A stretch of 64,000 nt of DNA from Neorhizobium galegae bv. orientalis str. HAMBI 540 (GCF_000731315.1 NZ_HG938353.1:2542001-2606000); one strand, 5' to 3'; shown: positions 16,541-25,698, numbered from the stretch's first letter. The notes: generated by a model from the letters alone, not told the origin. Numbers and translations are program-made.

Positions 16541-16592
16541 GGCGCTCAAAACGCTCCACTGGAGCGTTTTGCCGGCAAGCCGTCGCGCCTCA
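16541..16592 (-). repeat. 3'-end repeat with hairpin, copy 1 (flush with the queF stop)
   Basis: CAAAACGCTCC (16547-16557) and GGAGCGTTTTG (16561-16571) form a perfect 11-bp hairpin with a 3-nt loop. The repeat continues to the queF stop codon at 16590-16592. A near-identical copy at 31871-31923 abuts the putA stop. It probably acts as a transcription terminator or 3' stabilising element. Confidence 0.7.
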
Positions 16593-17054
16593 CCCACGCC
16601 CGCGATACGTCGCGACCCCCTGCTCCGGCAGCCACACGCCTGCCGGCGCCTCGCCCGTCTGCCAGAACACGTCGATCGGAATGCCGCCGCGCGGATACCA
16701 GTAGGCGCCGATCCTCAGCCACTTCGGGGCGAGCAGATCGACGATCCGCTTGGCGATGTAGATCGAGCAGTCCTCATGGAACGCGCCGTGGTTCCGGAAC
16801 GAATGCAGGAATAGTTTCAGCGACTTCGACTCCACCAAAAAGCCGTCCGGAATATAGTCGATGACGATATGCGCGAAGTCCGGCTGGCCGGTCATCGGGC
16901 AGAGAGAGGTGAATTCCGGCGCGGTGAAGCGCACCACGTAATCGGTGCCCTGGTTGCCGTTCGGCACCTTTTCGAGAACCGCGGTTTCGGGGCTCTGCGG
17001 GGCTTCCACGTGAGATCCGAGCTGCGAGAGCCCTGTGACATCGGTCATCGTCAT
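16590..17054 (-). CDS. queF: NADPH-dependent 7-cyano-7-deazaguanine reductase (type I QueF)
   Basis: A 154-residue enzyme that reduces preQ0 to preQ1 in queuosine tRNA modification. The nucleophilic cysteine lies in [14 protein letters not shown], the QueF motif is seen as ESKSLKLF, and the substrate-binding [11 protein letters not shown] follows. The length matches the unimodular type I enzyme. Its ATG (17054-17052) overlaps the stop of the upstream CDF transporter gene by ATGA, so the two are co-translated although functionally unrelated. No preQ1 riboswitch is seen. Confidence 0.95.
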   Translation of the reverse strand: MTMTDVTGLSQLGSHVEAPQSPETAVLEKVPNGNQGTDYVVRFTAPEFTSLCPMTGQPDFAHIVIDYIPDGFLVESKSLKLFLHSFRNHGAFHEDCSIYIAKRIVDLLAPKWLRIGAYWYPRGGIPIDVFWQTGEAPAGVWLPEQGVATYRGRG

Positions 17055-17965
17055 TTGCCTGTTCCTTCAACGTCTACTTTCTGTCCATGGGCGCGCTCGC
17101 CTTCGGGCTCCACATGGATTGCCAATGTGGCGCCGGCAATACTCGCTTTGATCGCATCTTCCAAGCGGTCACAGATCGCATGCGCTTCTGCGACGCTCAT
17201 GCCAGCCGGCACGACCAGATGGAAATCGATGAAGACAGCCGCCCCCGCCCGGCGCGATTTCAAGTCGTGGACACCAAGCGCGCCGACCGAATGGGTGGCG
17301 ATCGCCTCGCGCACCGCCGCCTCCTCGTCCGGCTCCAGCGCCCGATCCATCAGCCCGCCGATGGAATGGGCGATCACCTTGTAGCCCTGCCAGAGGATGT
17401 TGATCGCGACCAGGATGGCGAGCACTGGGTCGAGTATCGCGTATCCCGTAGCAACAGCGAGGACGAGGCCGACGAAGACCCCGGCCGAAGTCACCACGTC
17501 GGACATGATGTGTTGGCCATCGGCTGCCATTGCAGGCGAATAATGGGCGGTGCCGATCCGGATCAGCGTCGTCGCCCAGACGGCATTGATGACCGCTGCC
17601 AGTCCGTTGATCGCAAGGCCCAGCACCGGCGCATCCGGCAGTTTCGGCGCGAGCAGCCCGTCCCAGGCCTCACTGATGATCAGGAATGCCGCGACGATGA
17701 TCAACCCGCCTTCAACGACCGCCGAGATATATTCCGCCTTGTGATGACCGAACTGATGGTCGTGGTCTGCCGGCCGCTGCGCATAGCGGATGACGAAATA
17801 GGCGATGAAGGCGGCGGCGACATTGACGAAGGATTCCAGCCCGTCCGAGAGCAGCGCGACGGAACCGGTCACCCACCAGGCCAGCATCTTCAAGGACATG
17901 ACGCCGAGCGACAGCGGCATGCCCCAGAAGGCCAGCCGCTCGACGATTTTGACTTCCCTCGCCAC
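17051..17965 (-). CDS. Cation diffusion facilitator (CDF) metal exporter
   Basis: A 304-residue inner-membrane protein with about six helices and a cytoplasmic C-terminal domain. Helix II carries [16 protein letters not shown] and helix V carries [14 protein letters not shown] (HxxxD), the usual metal-binding positions. A histidine-rich [13 protein letters not shown] lies between helices. It should export a divalent metal such as Zn, Fe or Mn by proton antiport; the exact metal is uncertain. I chose GTG 17965 ([10 protein letters not shown]) after AAGGAAG because the longer frame runs through a strong hairpin. Confidence 0.85.
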   Translation of the reverse strand: MAREVKIVERLAFWGMPLSLGVMSLKMLAWWVTGSVALLSDGLESFVNVAAAFIAYFVIRYAQRPADHDHQFGHHKAEYISAVVEGGLIIVAAFLIISEAWDGLLAPKLPDAPVLGLAINGLAAVINAVWATTLIRIGTAHYSPAMAADGQHIMSDVVTSAGVFVGLVLAVATGYAILDPVLAILVAINILWQGYKVIAHSIGGLMDRALEPDEEAAVREAIATHSVGALGVHDLKSRRAGAAVFIDFHLVVPAGMSVAEAHAICDRLEDAIKASIAGATLAIHVEPEGERAHGQKVDVEGTGK

Positions 17966-18020
17966 GATGTCTTCCTTTTTGCGCGTGCGAATGATTTGCA
18001 GGACCGAAGGCCCAAAACGG

Positions 18021-18061
18021 CGAAACCGCCGCAGCGAGATGGTCTCGCTGCGGCGGTTTCG
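18021..18061 (-). terminator. Perfect 19-bp hairpin between the MFS and CDF genes
   Basis: CGAAACCGCCGCAGCGAGA (18021-18039) and its exact complement (18043-18061) are separated by 3 nt. On the minus strand the stem is followed by CCGTTTTGGG, a weak T-run. It probably ends the MFS transcript before the CDF gene. Confidence 0.6.
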
Positions 18062-18130
18062 GATGGCCTGCATATGGCGCAGATGAACCTGTTTGTCAAA
18101 GGGCGTTTGTCAAAGGGCCGGCTGGCGTAG

Positions 18131-19690
18131 TCAGGTCTCGTCGGATCGCGTCGCGGCAACCGCGGCCAGTTCCGCCTCCTCCGCGATATCCTCCGCTGTC
18201 TCACCTCCCCGCCCGAGGAAGAGGAACACTACGACCGCCGTCAGTGCCGTGATCGCGGTCAGCAGCCACAGGAGCGAGGAGAACCCGTGGCTATAACCCT
18301 GCAGCAGGGCCGCCTGCCCCATCGACGGCACCAGTCCCGCCGCATCCCGCAGGTCGCCGGTCACCAGCCGTTGGGCAATCGCGCCCGCCTGGTCGCCGGC
18401 GCCACTGCCGAGGTTCGCGCTGGTGAGCGCCGAAAGTACCGCCGTCACCACCGCAAGCGCCACACCTTCGCCGGCAACCCGCGTGGTGCTGAAAATGCCG
18501 GTCGCCATGCCGGCTCTTTCTTTCGGCACGACGCTGACGGCGAGACCGTCCATCAGGCCCCAGGGCAGGCTGATGCCGACGCCGATCGTCAAGAGCGGCG
18601 CAATCAGCGCCACTGGCACGGAGCCCACCGGAAACTGGCTGAGCCAGAACAGGCCGACCGCCGAAATCGCAAGGCCGGCGCCACAAATCGTCGCCGGCGC
18701 GAACCAGCGCGTCAGCAGTCCGGCGGCGATCGGCAGGACGAGGAGCGGCCCGGACAGCGCGATCATCATCCGCCCGCCAGCGATCTCGTCCATGCCTTCG
18801 ATGCCGATGAACCGCACTGGCAGGAGGATGAGCAGCACCACGAACGCATAGGCCGGCGCCGCCGCCAGCAATTGCACGCCGACGAAACGCGGATAACGAA
18901 ACAACGTGAGGTCGAGCATCGGCCGTGCCACGGTCCGTTCGATCAGGCCGAAGGCGAGGAAAAGCAGGACTGCCGCCAGAAGCATGACGATGACAAGCGG
19001 ATCGCCCCAGCCGCTTTCCGGCGCCTGCAGCACGCCGAAGGTTAGGGCGGTCAGCGCCGCGGTGAAACTGAGCGCCCCTTTCCAGTCGAGACCGGACGCG
19101 TCCGGATCGCGCGATTCCCGCACGAAGATTGCACCGAGTATGAGCGCCACCGCCGCCAGCGCGACGACCAGCATGAAGATTGCCGGCCAGCCGAACATGG
19201 CGATCATCCATCCCGATGCGATCGGCCCGAAGGCGAGCCCGATGCCGAAACTGGCGCCGACGATGCTGAAAGCCCTGAGCCGCGCCGCGCCGTCGAATTC
19301 CTGGGCGAGCGACGCCATGCCGCCGGAAAAGGCGGCCGCCGCGCCGATGCCCTGCAGCGCCCGCAGCACGTCGAACCAGACGATATCGCCCGCGAAGGCG
19401 AGACCGATCGAAAATAGCGCGAAGATACCGAGGCCGCTCAGGAAAATTCGCTTGCGCCCATAACTGTCGGCGAGCGCGCCGGCGGCCATCAGCGTGCTGC
19501 CGAAGGTCAGCATGAAGGCATTGGTGGCCCAGTTGAGGGCAATCGGACTGCCACCGAGGGCCCGGCTGATGGCGGGCAGGCCGACGGCCGTGCCGGTGAA
19601 GGTGAGCGGCATGGCGGCCGCCGCGCAGCAGACTGCGAACAGAACGAACAGCCGTCCGGCTGGCGTTGCAGCATGTGTGTTGTCTCTCAT
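18131..19690 (-). CDS. MFS drug/efflux transporter, DHA2 (14-helix) type
   Basis: A 519-residue major facilitator protein with about 14 hydrophobic segments. The N-terminal half shows TFGSTLMAAGALADSYGRKRIFLSGLGIF (MFS motif A) and RALQGIGAAAAFSGGMASL, and motif C appears as GASFGIGLAFGPIASGWMI. It should export a drug or metabolite by proton antiport. The start is taken as ATG 19690 (MRDNTH). It is divergent from a LysR regulator at 19874, the usual layout of a LysR-controlled efflux pump. Confidence 0.85.
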   Translation of the reverse strand: MRDNTHAATPAGRLFVLFAVCCAAAAMPLTFTGTAVGLPAISRALGGSPIALNWATNAFMLTFGSTLMAAGALADSYGRKRIFLSGLGIFALFSIGLAFAGDIVWFDVLRALQGIGAAAAFSGGMASLAQEFDGAARLRAFSIVGASFGIGLAFGPIASGWMIAMFGWPAIFMLVVALAAVALILGAIFVRESRDPDASGLDWKGALSFTAALTALTFGVLQAPESGWGDPLVIVMLLAAVLLFLAFGLIERTVARPMLDLTLFRYPRFVGVQLLAAAPAYAFVVLLILLPVRFIGIEGMDEIAGGRMMIALSGPLLVLPIAAGLLTRWFAPATICGAGLAISAVGLFWLSQFPVGSVPVALIAPLLTIGVGISLPWGLMDGLAVSVVPKERAGMATGIFSTTRVAGEGVALAVVTAVLSALTSANLGSGAGDQAGAIAQRLVTGDLRDAAGLVPSMGQAALLQGYSHGFSSLLWLLTAITALTAVVVFLFLGRGGETAEDIAEEAELAAVAATRSDET

Positions 19691-19873
19691 ATCGGAGATT
19701 CCGCTGTTTTGGAGCAAAAGGAAAGGCTGGCGGCCTGGGAGAAGCCGTCACCTAAACCGATCCGGCCGGAAGGGTATCGATTGACCAACACAAGATAGTT
19801 TTGACACAATGATTAGAAAATCCTCCGTCTGTTCCTTACATGACGGAAGAAAACGCTCGAATGGGAGATGGTT

Positions 19874-20785
19874 ATGGATCGCCTGGGTGGATTGACGGCC
19901 TTCGTGCGCACCGCTGATCTCGGCAGTTTCGTCGCAGCCGGCCGGGTGCTCGGTCTTTCGGCTTCGGCGGTCGGCAAGGCCGTCACCAATCTCGAAAAGG
20001 ATGTCGGCGTCCGGCTTTTCCAGCGCTCGACGCGCAGCCTGCGCCTGACCGAAGAAGGCCGGCTATTCCACGAACGCTGCCGCCGCGTGCTCGACGAGCT
20101 GAACGATGCCGAAGCCTCGCTGGCAAGCGCCATCGCCGTGCCGCGCGGAAAACTCAGGGTCAGCGTGCCGATCGTCACCTATCATCTTCTGCTGCCGGTG
20201 CTGCCGGAATTCGTCGAGCGCTACCCGGAGATCGAACTCGATCTCGATTTCAACGACCGGGTCGTCGACCTGATCGACGAAGAGGTCGACGTGGCGATCC
20301 GCAGCGGCAACCTGCCGGATTCGCGGCTGATGTCACGGACACTCAGGCCTTTCCAGATGCTTCTCTGCGCCGCGCCTTCCTACCTCGAACGCCACGGTAC
20401 TCCCGAATGCCCGCGCGAGCTCGATGGCCATCTGGCGATCCGTTTCCGCTATCCGAACAGCCGCAAGATCCAGGATTTGCCGATCACCCTGCCGCCCGAA
20501 GGCGCCGAGCCGCACCTGCACACGGCGCTCACCTGCAACAACATGGAGGCACTGCGCAGCACCGTCATCGCCGGCCTCGGCATCGGCTGCATGCCGGATT
20601 TCCTGGCAAGGGCACCCGTCGCCGACGGCCGGCTGCGGACGATCCTCGACGAACACCTCAACGCCCCTGGCCAGTTCCACCTCCTCTGGCCCTCCAGCCG
20701 GCACCTGTCGCCGAAAGTGCGGGTGCTGGTCGATTTTTTGAGCGAGAAACTGTTCACGGAGACGTGCGAGAAGCTTTCCTCGTAA
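19874..20785 (+). CDS. LysR-family transcriptional regulator
   Basis: A 303-residue regulator. The N-terminal winged helix reads MDRLGGLTAFVRTADLGSFVAAGRVLGLSASAVGKAVTNLEKDVGVRLFQRSTRSLRLTEEG. The rest is a periplasmic-binding-like effector domain (GKLRVSVPIVTYHLLLPVLPEFVERYPEIELDL), in the CrgA/YhjC-like branch. The start ATG 19874 is placed 6 nt after GGGAG; ATG 19868 is too close. It probably controls the divergent MFS gene through the 183-bp region between them. Confidence 0.85.
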   Translation: MDRLGGLTAFVRTADLGSFVAAGRVLGLSASAVGKAVTNLEKDVGVRLFQRSTRSLRLTEEGRLFHERCRRVLDELNDAEASLASAIAVPRGKLRVSVPIVTYHLLLPVLPEFVERYPEIELDLDFNDRVVDLIDEEVDVAIRSGNLPDSRLMSRTLRPFQMLLCAAPSYLERHGTPECPRELDGHLAIRFRYPNSRKIQDLPITLPPEGAEPHLHTALTCNNMEALRSTVIAGLGIGCMPDFLARAPVADGRLRTILDEHLNAPGQFHLLWPSSRHLSPKVRVLVDFLSEKLFTETCEKLSS

Positions 20786-20869
20786 GTGGCTACCGTTTCG
20801 TACCAGTATGACACCCATTGTCAAAAAAAGGTCTCTGTTGATTTGCCTTGAGATTCGCTAAACTGAATT

Positions 20870-21454
20870 ATGGAACAAGAACAAGTTCAGATACCTGCAT
20901 TCAAAGCGGCGCGGCTTGACGCTATCGAAAATTATATAGCAATGGAGCACAATTATATTGCGATAATTTCAATATTACTGAAAATACCACATGAACAGGC
21001 CATTTCCATCGCATCTGGCATGTTAAATTCAAAATCTCGTTTAGTTTTAGTGGGAGATTTGATCCAGCCATTGGCCACCGAAGCCATGCCTTTTTGGCAA
21101 GAAGTCCGAGAGCGTATCGAGAGGCTCGATATTATGCGGAATAAAATTGTCCATTGGATAGAGGTATATCAAGAAGGTCCGCGCGATGACACTGGGAAAG
21201 TGATTTCTCCCACCGTCTCAAAGCTAGTGCCGTGGAAAACATTCGTTGGAACGGATAAATCAGCCCTCGATATTCATGCGCTGCGCGAGTTTTCAGCTAG
21301 AGTGAAATACACAAATCAATTGTTAGCTCATCTCGCAGCTTACTTTTTATACTCGCCTGAGATGAAACTCACGTTCAGGAGTATCTTTGTAAAGAAACCA
21401 GATGATAATACGCTAAATCAATTGTTTGCTTTGATTGAGAAAGCTGCGCGCTAA
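20870..21454 (+). CDS. HEPN-like hypothetical protein, AT-rich orphan
   Basis: A 194-residue, mostly helical protein of unknown function. Codon use and base composition are strikingly AT-rich compared with both neighbours, suggesting recent transfer. The segment ERLDIMRNKIVHWIEVY contains R90-N91-x3-H95, which matches the R-N-x(3-4)-H catalytic motif of HEPN ribonucleases. The pattern is short, so this is only a suggestion. No partner nucleotidyltransferase (MNT) or antitoxin gene is adjacent. It could equally be a non-enzymatic helical protein. Confidence 0.5.
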   Translation: MEQEQVQIPAFKAARLDAIENYIAMEHNYIAIISILLKIPHEQAISIASGMLNSKSRLVLVGDLIQPLATEAMPFWQEVRERIERLDIMRNKIVHWIEVYQEGPRDDTGKVISPTVSKLVPWKTFVGTDKSALDIHALREFSARVKYTNQLLAHLAAYFLYSPEMKLTFRSIFVKKPDDNTLNQLFALIEKAAR

Positions 21455-21458
21455 CCAT

Positions 21459-21962
21459 TCAACTCAATATCACCGCCATCCCGATGCTGTCGATGTACCG
21501 CCCGTCGATCCTCACCGCATCGCGCGCCACGCCCTCGCGCACGAAGCCGACCTTTTCATAGAGCGCGATGGCGCGCAGGTTGTCGGCGTGCACATGCAGT
21601 TCGACGCGGTGGAAGCCGCGGTCTCGGGCCTGCCCGACCGCGGCGCGGATCAGCCGCGTGCCGAGCCCCTTTTCGCGATAGCCGGGGATGATGCCCATGC
21701 CGAGCGTGCCGCAATGGGCATGCGTCGGCTGGGGATACCGGCGGATGTCGCACCAGCCGACTACGTCGCCGCCGGCAACGGCGACGACCTGCGGATGGCC
21801 GTTCTCGATCATGTCGAGCACGAATGTCCGCACGCTTTCGAGCGGCGGCGCCTCCAGGAAGGTCAGATATTTCCGCTCGCGCGAGACCGTGTCGAGCGCT
21901 TTGTGGAAGCTTTCGATATGGTCCTCGCGGATAGAGTCGATCGCGATGGCTTCGGCCGACAC
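21459..21962 (-). CDS. GNAT family N-acetyltransferase
   Basis: A 167-residue acetyltransferase with motif A seen as LGMGIIPGYREKGLGTRLIRAAV and motif B as VELHVHADNLRAIALYEKVGFVREG, the layout of RimI/SpeG-type enzymes. The substrate is unknown. The GTG start (21962) follows the trpE(G) stop by a single base (TAAGGTG), so translation is probably coupled and the gene sits in the trp transcription unit. Another copy of the fold is at 99-617, but the two are not close. Confidence 0.85.
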   Translation of the reverse strand: MSAEAIAIDSIREDHIESFHKALDTVSRERKYLTFLEAPPLESVRTFVLDMIENGHPQVVAVAGGDVVGWCDIRRYPQPTHAHCGTLGMGIIPGYREKGLGTRLIRAAVGQARDRGFHRVELHVHADNLRAIALYEKVGFVREGVARDAVRIDGRYIDSIGMAVILS

Positions 21963-21963
21963 C

Positions 21964-24153
21964 TTACGCCGCCTTGGTCTTTGCCCGCCGCGACAGATGT
22001 GCCACGACGTTTTCGATCATCCGCATGCCGGCATCGCCGCCGAGCGTCATGATCGATTCCGGGTGGAACTGCACCGCCGCAACCGGCTCCTTGACGTGCT
22101 CGATACCCATAATCGTGCCGTCCTCGCTTTCGGCGGTGATCATGAAATCCGGATGCAGCGTCTTCGGATCGGCGAAGATCGAGTGATAGCGCCCGACAGT
22201 GACTTCCTTGGCGAGCCCGGAGAAGACGATGCCCGGCTCCAGCACCCGGATGCGCGACGGCTTGCCGTGCATCGGCACCGCCAGGTGTCTCAGTTCCCCA
22301 CCATAGGCTTCGGCCAGCGCCTGCAGGCCGAGGCAGACGCCGAAGATCGGCAAGCCCTTCGAGCGCGCCAGCTTGATCGTCGCCTTGCAGTCGAAATCCT
22401 TCGGATTGCCGGGCCCGGGCGAGAGCACGACGAGGTCCGGATCGAAGCGGTCGAACACCTCCTCCGGCACCGGCGTGCGCACGGTCGAAACCATAGCCCC
22501 CGTCTGGCGGAAATAGTTGGCGAGCGTATGGACAAAACTGTCCTCGTGGTCGACGAGCAGGATCTTGACCCCTTGGCCTACCCGCGCCACGTCGCGGCCG
22601 GCCTTGGCCACATTGCCGGCCTTTGCATCACGGATCGCTGTCAGCATAGCCGACGCCTTCAGTTCGGTTTCTGCCTCTTCCTCGTTCGGATCGCTGTCGT
22701 TGAGCAGCGTCGCGCCGGCGCGCACCTCGGCAATGCCGTCCTTGATGCGGATGGTGCGCAGCGTCAGGCCGGTATTCATGTCGCCGTTAAAGCCGACCAT
22801 ACCGATCGCCCCGCCATACCAGGCGCGCGGGCTCTTTTCGTGGTTCTCGATGAACCGCATAGCCCACAGTTTCGGGGCACCGGTGACGGTGACGGCCCAG
22901 GCGTGGCTGAGAAAGCCGTCGAACGCGTCCATGTCCGGCCGCAGACGCCCTTCGATATGGTCGACCGTGTGGATGAGCCGCGAATACATTTCGATCTGCC
23001 GGCGGCCGATCACCTTCACCGAGCCCGGCTCGCAGACACGGGATTTGTCGTTGCGATCGACATCCGAGCACATGGTGAGTTCGGACTCGTCCTTCTTGGA
23101 ATTCAGGAGCTTGAGTATCTGTTCCGAGTCGGCAATCGGATCCTCGCCGCGCTTGATCGTGCCCGAAATCGGGCAGGTCTCGATGCGCCGGCCCGACACC
23201 CGCACGAACATTTCCGGCGAGGCGCCGACCAGATATTCCTGGTGGCCGAGATTGATGAAGAAGGAATAGGGCGACGGATTGATCGCCTTCAGCCGGTTGG
23301 AGATTTCCGAAGGCTTGCTGTCGCAGCGCTCCATGAACTTCTGCCCCGGCACCACCTCGAACAGGTCGCCGCGCCGGAAACTCTCCTTGGCCTTGGTGAC
23401 GAGGGCCGCATATTCGCCGGGCCGATGGTCGCCCTTCGGCGGTATCGTGTCATTGCGCTGGAACGGATCGGGCGCGATCTCCTGGTCCTTGCCTTGCGTC
23501 GTCACGCCATCCTTGGAAAAGTCGTAGCGGTCGATCCAGGCCTTGGCCGCATGATGGTCGACGACGAGGATTTCATCCGGCAGGAACAGAACCATGTCGC
23601 GCTGGTCTTCCGGCCGCTGCATCGAAAGCTTGATCGCGTCGAACTGGAAGGCGATGTCGTAACCGAAGGCACCGAACAGGCCGATCGCCGAATCCGCTTC
23701 CGAATGGAACAGGTCGACGATAGCCCGCAGCACGGAAAACACCGTCGGCATCTTCGAGCGCTCTTCCTCGGTGAACACGCGCGTCGGCTCGTTGACGGTG
23801 AGGTCGAGGCGCCGGTCCGTCCGCGCCCCGAGCGTCAACTCGGCCACCGTCTTCAGCTTGTCCGCGACAAAACCGAGCAGCACTTCGCCGCGGCCGTTGA
23901 AGGCTTCGATCCACACCCGGCGGCCATTCGAGGAGATCCCGAGCGGCGGATCGGCGATCGCCGTATCCCAACGGGTATAACGGCCCGGATATTCGTAGTT
24001 GGAGGAAAATACCGCGCCGCGCCGCTCGTCGAGCCTGTCGACATAGGAGGAGATCGCATCTGCATAAGGGGCTGCGCGCCGCTGGCGGCTGACCGCAATC
24101 CCGCCCCTCGTCTCGTAGACTTCCGAACCGTCATCCCGAATGATCGTTACCAT
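21964..24153 (-). CDS. trpE(G): Anthranilate synthase, fused TrpE-TrpG
   Basis: A 729-residue fusion that turns chorismate and glutamine into anthranilate, the first step of tryptophan synthesis. Residues about 1-510 form the chorismate-binding TrpE part ([51 protein letters not shown]). Residues about 530-729 form the glutaminase TrpG part (SPGPGNP, catalytic Cys in [19 protein letters not shown]). Single-chain fusion is the normal state in Rhizobiaceae. The start ATG 24153 is preceded by an attenuator (24201-24230) and a Trp-codon leader ORF, so expression responds to tryptophan-tRNA charging. Confidence 0.97.
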   Translation of the reverse strand: MVTIIRDDGSEVYETRGGIAVSRQRRAAPYADAISSYVDRLDERRGAVFSSNYEYPGRYTRWDTAIADPPLGISSNGRRVWIEAFNGRGEVLLGFVADKLKTVAELTLGARTDRRLDLTVNEPTRVFTEEERSKMPTVFSVLRAIVDLFHSEADSAIGLFGAFGYDIAFQFDAIKLSMQRPEDQRDMVLFLPDEILVVDHHAAKAWIDRYDFSKDGVTTQGKDQEIAPDPFQRNDTIPPKGDHRPGEYAALVTKAKESFRRGDLFEVVPGQKFMERCDSKPSEISNRLKAINPSPYSFFINLGHQEYLVGASPEMFVRVSGRRIETCPISGTIKRGEDPIADSEQILKLLNSKKDESELTMCSDVDRNDKSRVCEPGSVKVIGRRQIEMYSRLIHTVDHIEGRLRPDMDAFDGFLSHAWAVTVTGAPKLWAMRFIENHEKSPRAWYGGAIGMVGFNGDMNTGLTLRTIRIKDGIAEVRAGATLLNDSDPNEEEAETELKASAMLTAIRDAKAGNVAKAGRDVARVGQGVKILLVDHEDSFVHTLANYFRQTGAMVSTVRTPVPEEVFDRFDPDLVVLSPGPGNPKDFDCKATIKLARSKGLPIFGVCLGLQALAEAYGGELRHLAVPMHGKPSRIRVLEPGIVFSGLAKEVTVGRYHSIFADPKTLHPDFMITAESEDGTIMGIEHVKEPVAAVQFHPESIMTLGGDAGMRMIENVVAHLSRRAKTKAA

Positions 24154-24200
24154 TGTCCTGCCTCTCCAATGTCTTTGCCCGGGTGCCTGCGGCGGATAAC

Positions 24201-24230
24201 AAAAAAGCCGCCTCGGGTTCCGGGCGGCTT
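24201..24230 (-). terminator. trp attenuator terminator
   Basis: On the minus strand AAGCCGCCCGG-AACC-CGAGGCGGCTT forms a stable hairpin (one bulge), followed by TTTTTT at 24206-24201. It lies between the leader peptide ORF and trpE(G) and is the intrinsic terminator expected in ribosome-mediated attenuation. Confidence 0.85.
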
Positions 24231-24256
24231 GTGGTCTTGTCGATGGACATGACTGG

Positions 24257-24313
24257 TCAAGGCCGCGTTGAGCGTGCCGGCCACCAGTTAGCAATGGTCA
24301 TCGAATTCATCAT
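24257..24313 (-). CDS. trpL: trp leader peptide
   Basis: A leader ORF ending in [14 protein letters not shown] with two adjacent Trp codons seven and eight codons after the last in-frame ATG. ATGs at 24313, 24310 and 24301 are in frame. The last gives 14 residues, the size of the S. meliloti TrpL peptide, and the first would be nearly leaderless because it lies 9 nt after the -10 box. Scarce Trp-tRNA would stall ribosomes at the WW codons and prevent the downstream terminator. In S. meliloti the attenuated RNA and the peptide also act in trans (established there, inferred here). Confidence 0.85.
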   Translation of the reverse strand: MMNSMTIANWWPARSTRP

Positions 24314-24322
24314 GGGCCGAAT

Positions 24323-24351
24323 TGTTAGCTGGGGTTTTCGAGCCGCGCAAG
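24323..24351 (-). promoter_or_regulatory. trp leader promoter
   Basis: On the minus strand CTTGCG (24351-24346) and CTAACA (24328-24323) are separated by 17 bp, and the first leader ATG begins 9 nt later. Spacing and -35 sequence are identical to those of the leuA leader promoter. Confidence 0.65.
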
Positions 24352-24463
24352 CAAATTTCCACGAGCCGGAAACAGAATTCTGGCGCTGCGATGCGACCAA
24401 AACCGGAGAGAGGCGTTTAGCGTCCCGCAAGGATCGAAGAAACGCAGCCGAGAAGGATACGGC

Positions 24464-25678
24464 ATGCAGCATCCGTGGATCGCTATTCTGGCAGGCCTGC
24501 CCCTGATCATCGGAGCCGGGTTGCCGCCCGAAAGACCGATACCGCAACACTCCAACGTCCCGCCCGGCGTCGTGGAGGTGAACTTCCTGACCCGCCTCCT
24601 GCAGGACGGATCGCGCGATCGCGCGCCTCGCCGCCGCGCGTCCCCGCGATCACAGGGACGTGCTGCAATTCCCGAACCGCCGGCGCTAGCAAACGTTCCC
24701 CTGCCGATCCCGAAGCCTGTTGAAGAGGTGGAGAAGCCGACCGAGGCCCCTCAGCAGGCGGAGCGCCCCGCCGAAAAACCCGCCGTTCCCGAGGCACCGG
24801 CACCCGTGGCGCAGAACCGGCCGAGTGAAAATCCGGCCAAGCCCCCTGAAACGCCGCCCGTTGTCGAGCAGCCCGGCACCGCTTCCGAGCCGGCCCATGA
24901 AGCCGAAGTTCCGAAGCCCCTGCCAAAGCCAGGCACGACGGCCGCCGAGGCGCAGCCGACTGACAAACCTGGCCAGGCGGCGACGCCCAAAACGGATGCG
25001 GCAAAGCCGGAGGAGACCAAGCAGAGCGAAACCAAGCCTGACGGCCAAGAAGACGGCAAGCAACCGGACGAGCAGAAGGCCGAAGCCCCTCCACCACCTC
25101 CACCGCCACCGCTTGTCAAGGAAGATCCCGAAGAGCTGAAGGCCTGCCTTGCCGAACTCACCTCGCTCGGCGCGAAATTCGAAGCCACCGATCCGATCGA
25201 CGAAGGCAATGGCTGCGGCATCGAGAGCCCGATCGACGTTGCCACAGTGCTGCCGGGGGTCGAGGTCGGCGGCGCAACGATGCGCTGCAAGACGGCGGTC
25301 AGCCTGGCGCATTGGCTGAAGGACACCGTCCAGCCGGCGCTCAACATCGCCATGCCTGGCCGCAGAATCACCGGCCTCGTGCCCGGCTCCACCTACGCCT
25401 GCCGCCTGCGCAACAGCGCCTCGACCGGCAAGATTTCCGAACACGCCCGTGGCAACGCCTTCGACGTCGCCGCGTTCAAGCTCGATAACGGCGAGAAGCT
25501 GGAGATGAAGCCACGGACCGAGGACTCCACCATGGAAGGCGCCTTCCAGCGCACCGCCACTGCCGGCGCCTGCCTACACTTCACCACCGTCCTGTCACCA
25601 GGCAGCGACGCCGCCCACCAGAACCACCTGCATCTCGATGTGCTGGAGCGGAAGGGCGGATATCGGTATTGCCGTTGA
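24464..25678 (+). CDS. Extensin-like family protein
   Basis: A 404-residue exported or membrane-anchored protein. The N terminus has a short hydrophobic segment (WIAILAGLPLIIGAGL). A long low-complexity linker rich in Pro, Lys, Glu and Ala follows (about 55-220). The C-terminal third is the extensin-like domain, with conserved cysteines and ISEHARGNAFDVAAF, and ends HQNHLHLDVLERKGGYRYCR. This domain has features of D-Ala-D-Ala/LAS-type metallopeptidases (SxHxxGxAxD- and HxHxD-like motifs), so a cell-wall role is plausible. AGAAGGA supports the start. It is divergent from trpL. Confidence 0.8.
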   Translation: MQHPWIAILAGLPLIIGAGLPPERPIPQHSNVPPGVVEVNFLTRLLQDGSRDRAPRRRASPRSQGRAAIPEPPALANVPLPIPKPVEEVEKPTEAPQQAERPAEKPAVPEAPAPVAQNRPSENPAKPPETPPVVEQPGTASEPAHEAEVPKPLPKPGTTAAEAQPTDKPGQAATPKTDAAKPEETKQSETKPDGQEDGKQPDEQKAEAPPPPPPPPLVKEDPEELKACLAELTSLGAKFEATDPIDEGNGCGIESPIDVATVLPGVEVGGATMRCKTAVSLAHWLKDTVQPALNIAMPGRRITGLVPGSTYACRLRNSASTGKISEHARGNAFDVAAFKLDNGEKLEMKPRTEDSTMEGAFQRTATAGACLHFTTVLSPGSDAAHQNHLHLDVLERKGGYRYCR

Positions 25679-25698
25679 ATGCAGCGGCCCGAGCTAGA

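Noticed and set aside
17966..18073. Longer N terminus for the CDF transporter (36 more residues from ATG 18073)
   Set aside because: The added segment is Arg-rich and runs through the 19-bp hairpin at 18021-18061. GTG 17965 has a ribosome binding site and gives the usual CDF length.
21688..24252. Very long open frame (about 850 codons) on the plus strand opposite trpE(G)
   Set aside because: The minus strand encodes a clear TrpE-TrpG with all motifs. The antisense product is rich in Arg, His and Asp with no recognisable domains, as expected for a shadow of a GC-rich gene.
24464..25678. Possible plant-like extensin acquired by transfer
   Set aside because: The Pro-rich linker is only low complexity. 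The C-terminal domain is the bacterial extensin-like family common in Rhizobiales, and base composition matches the neighbours.
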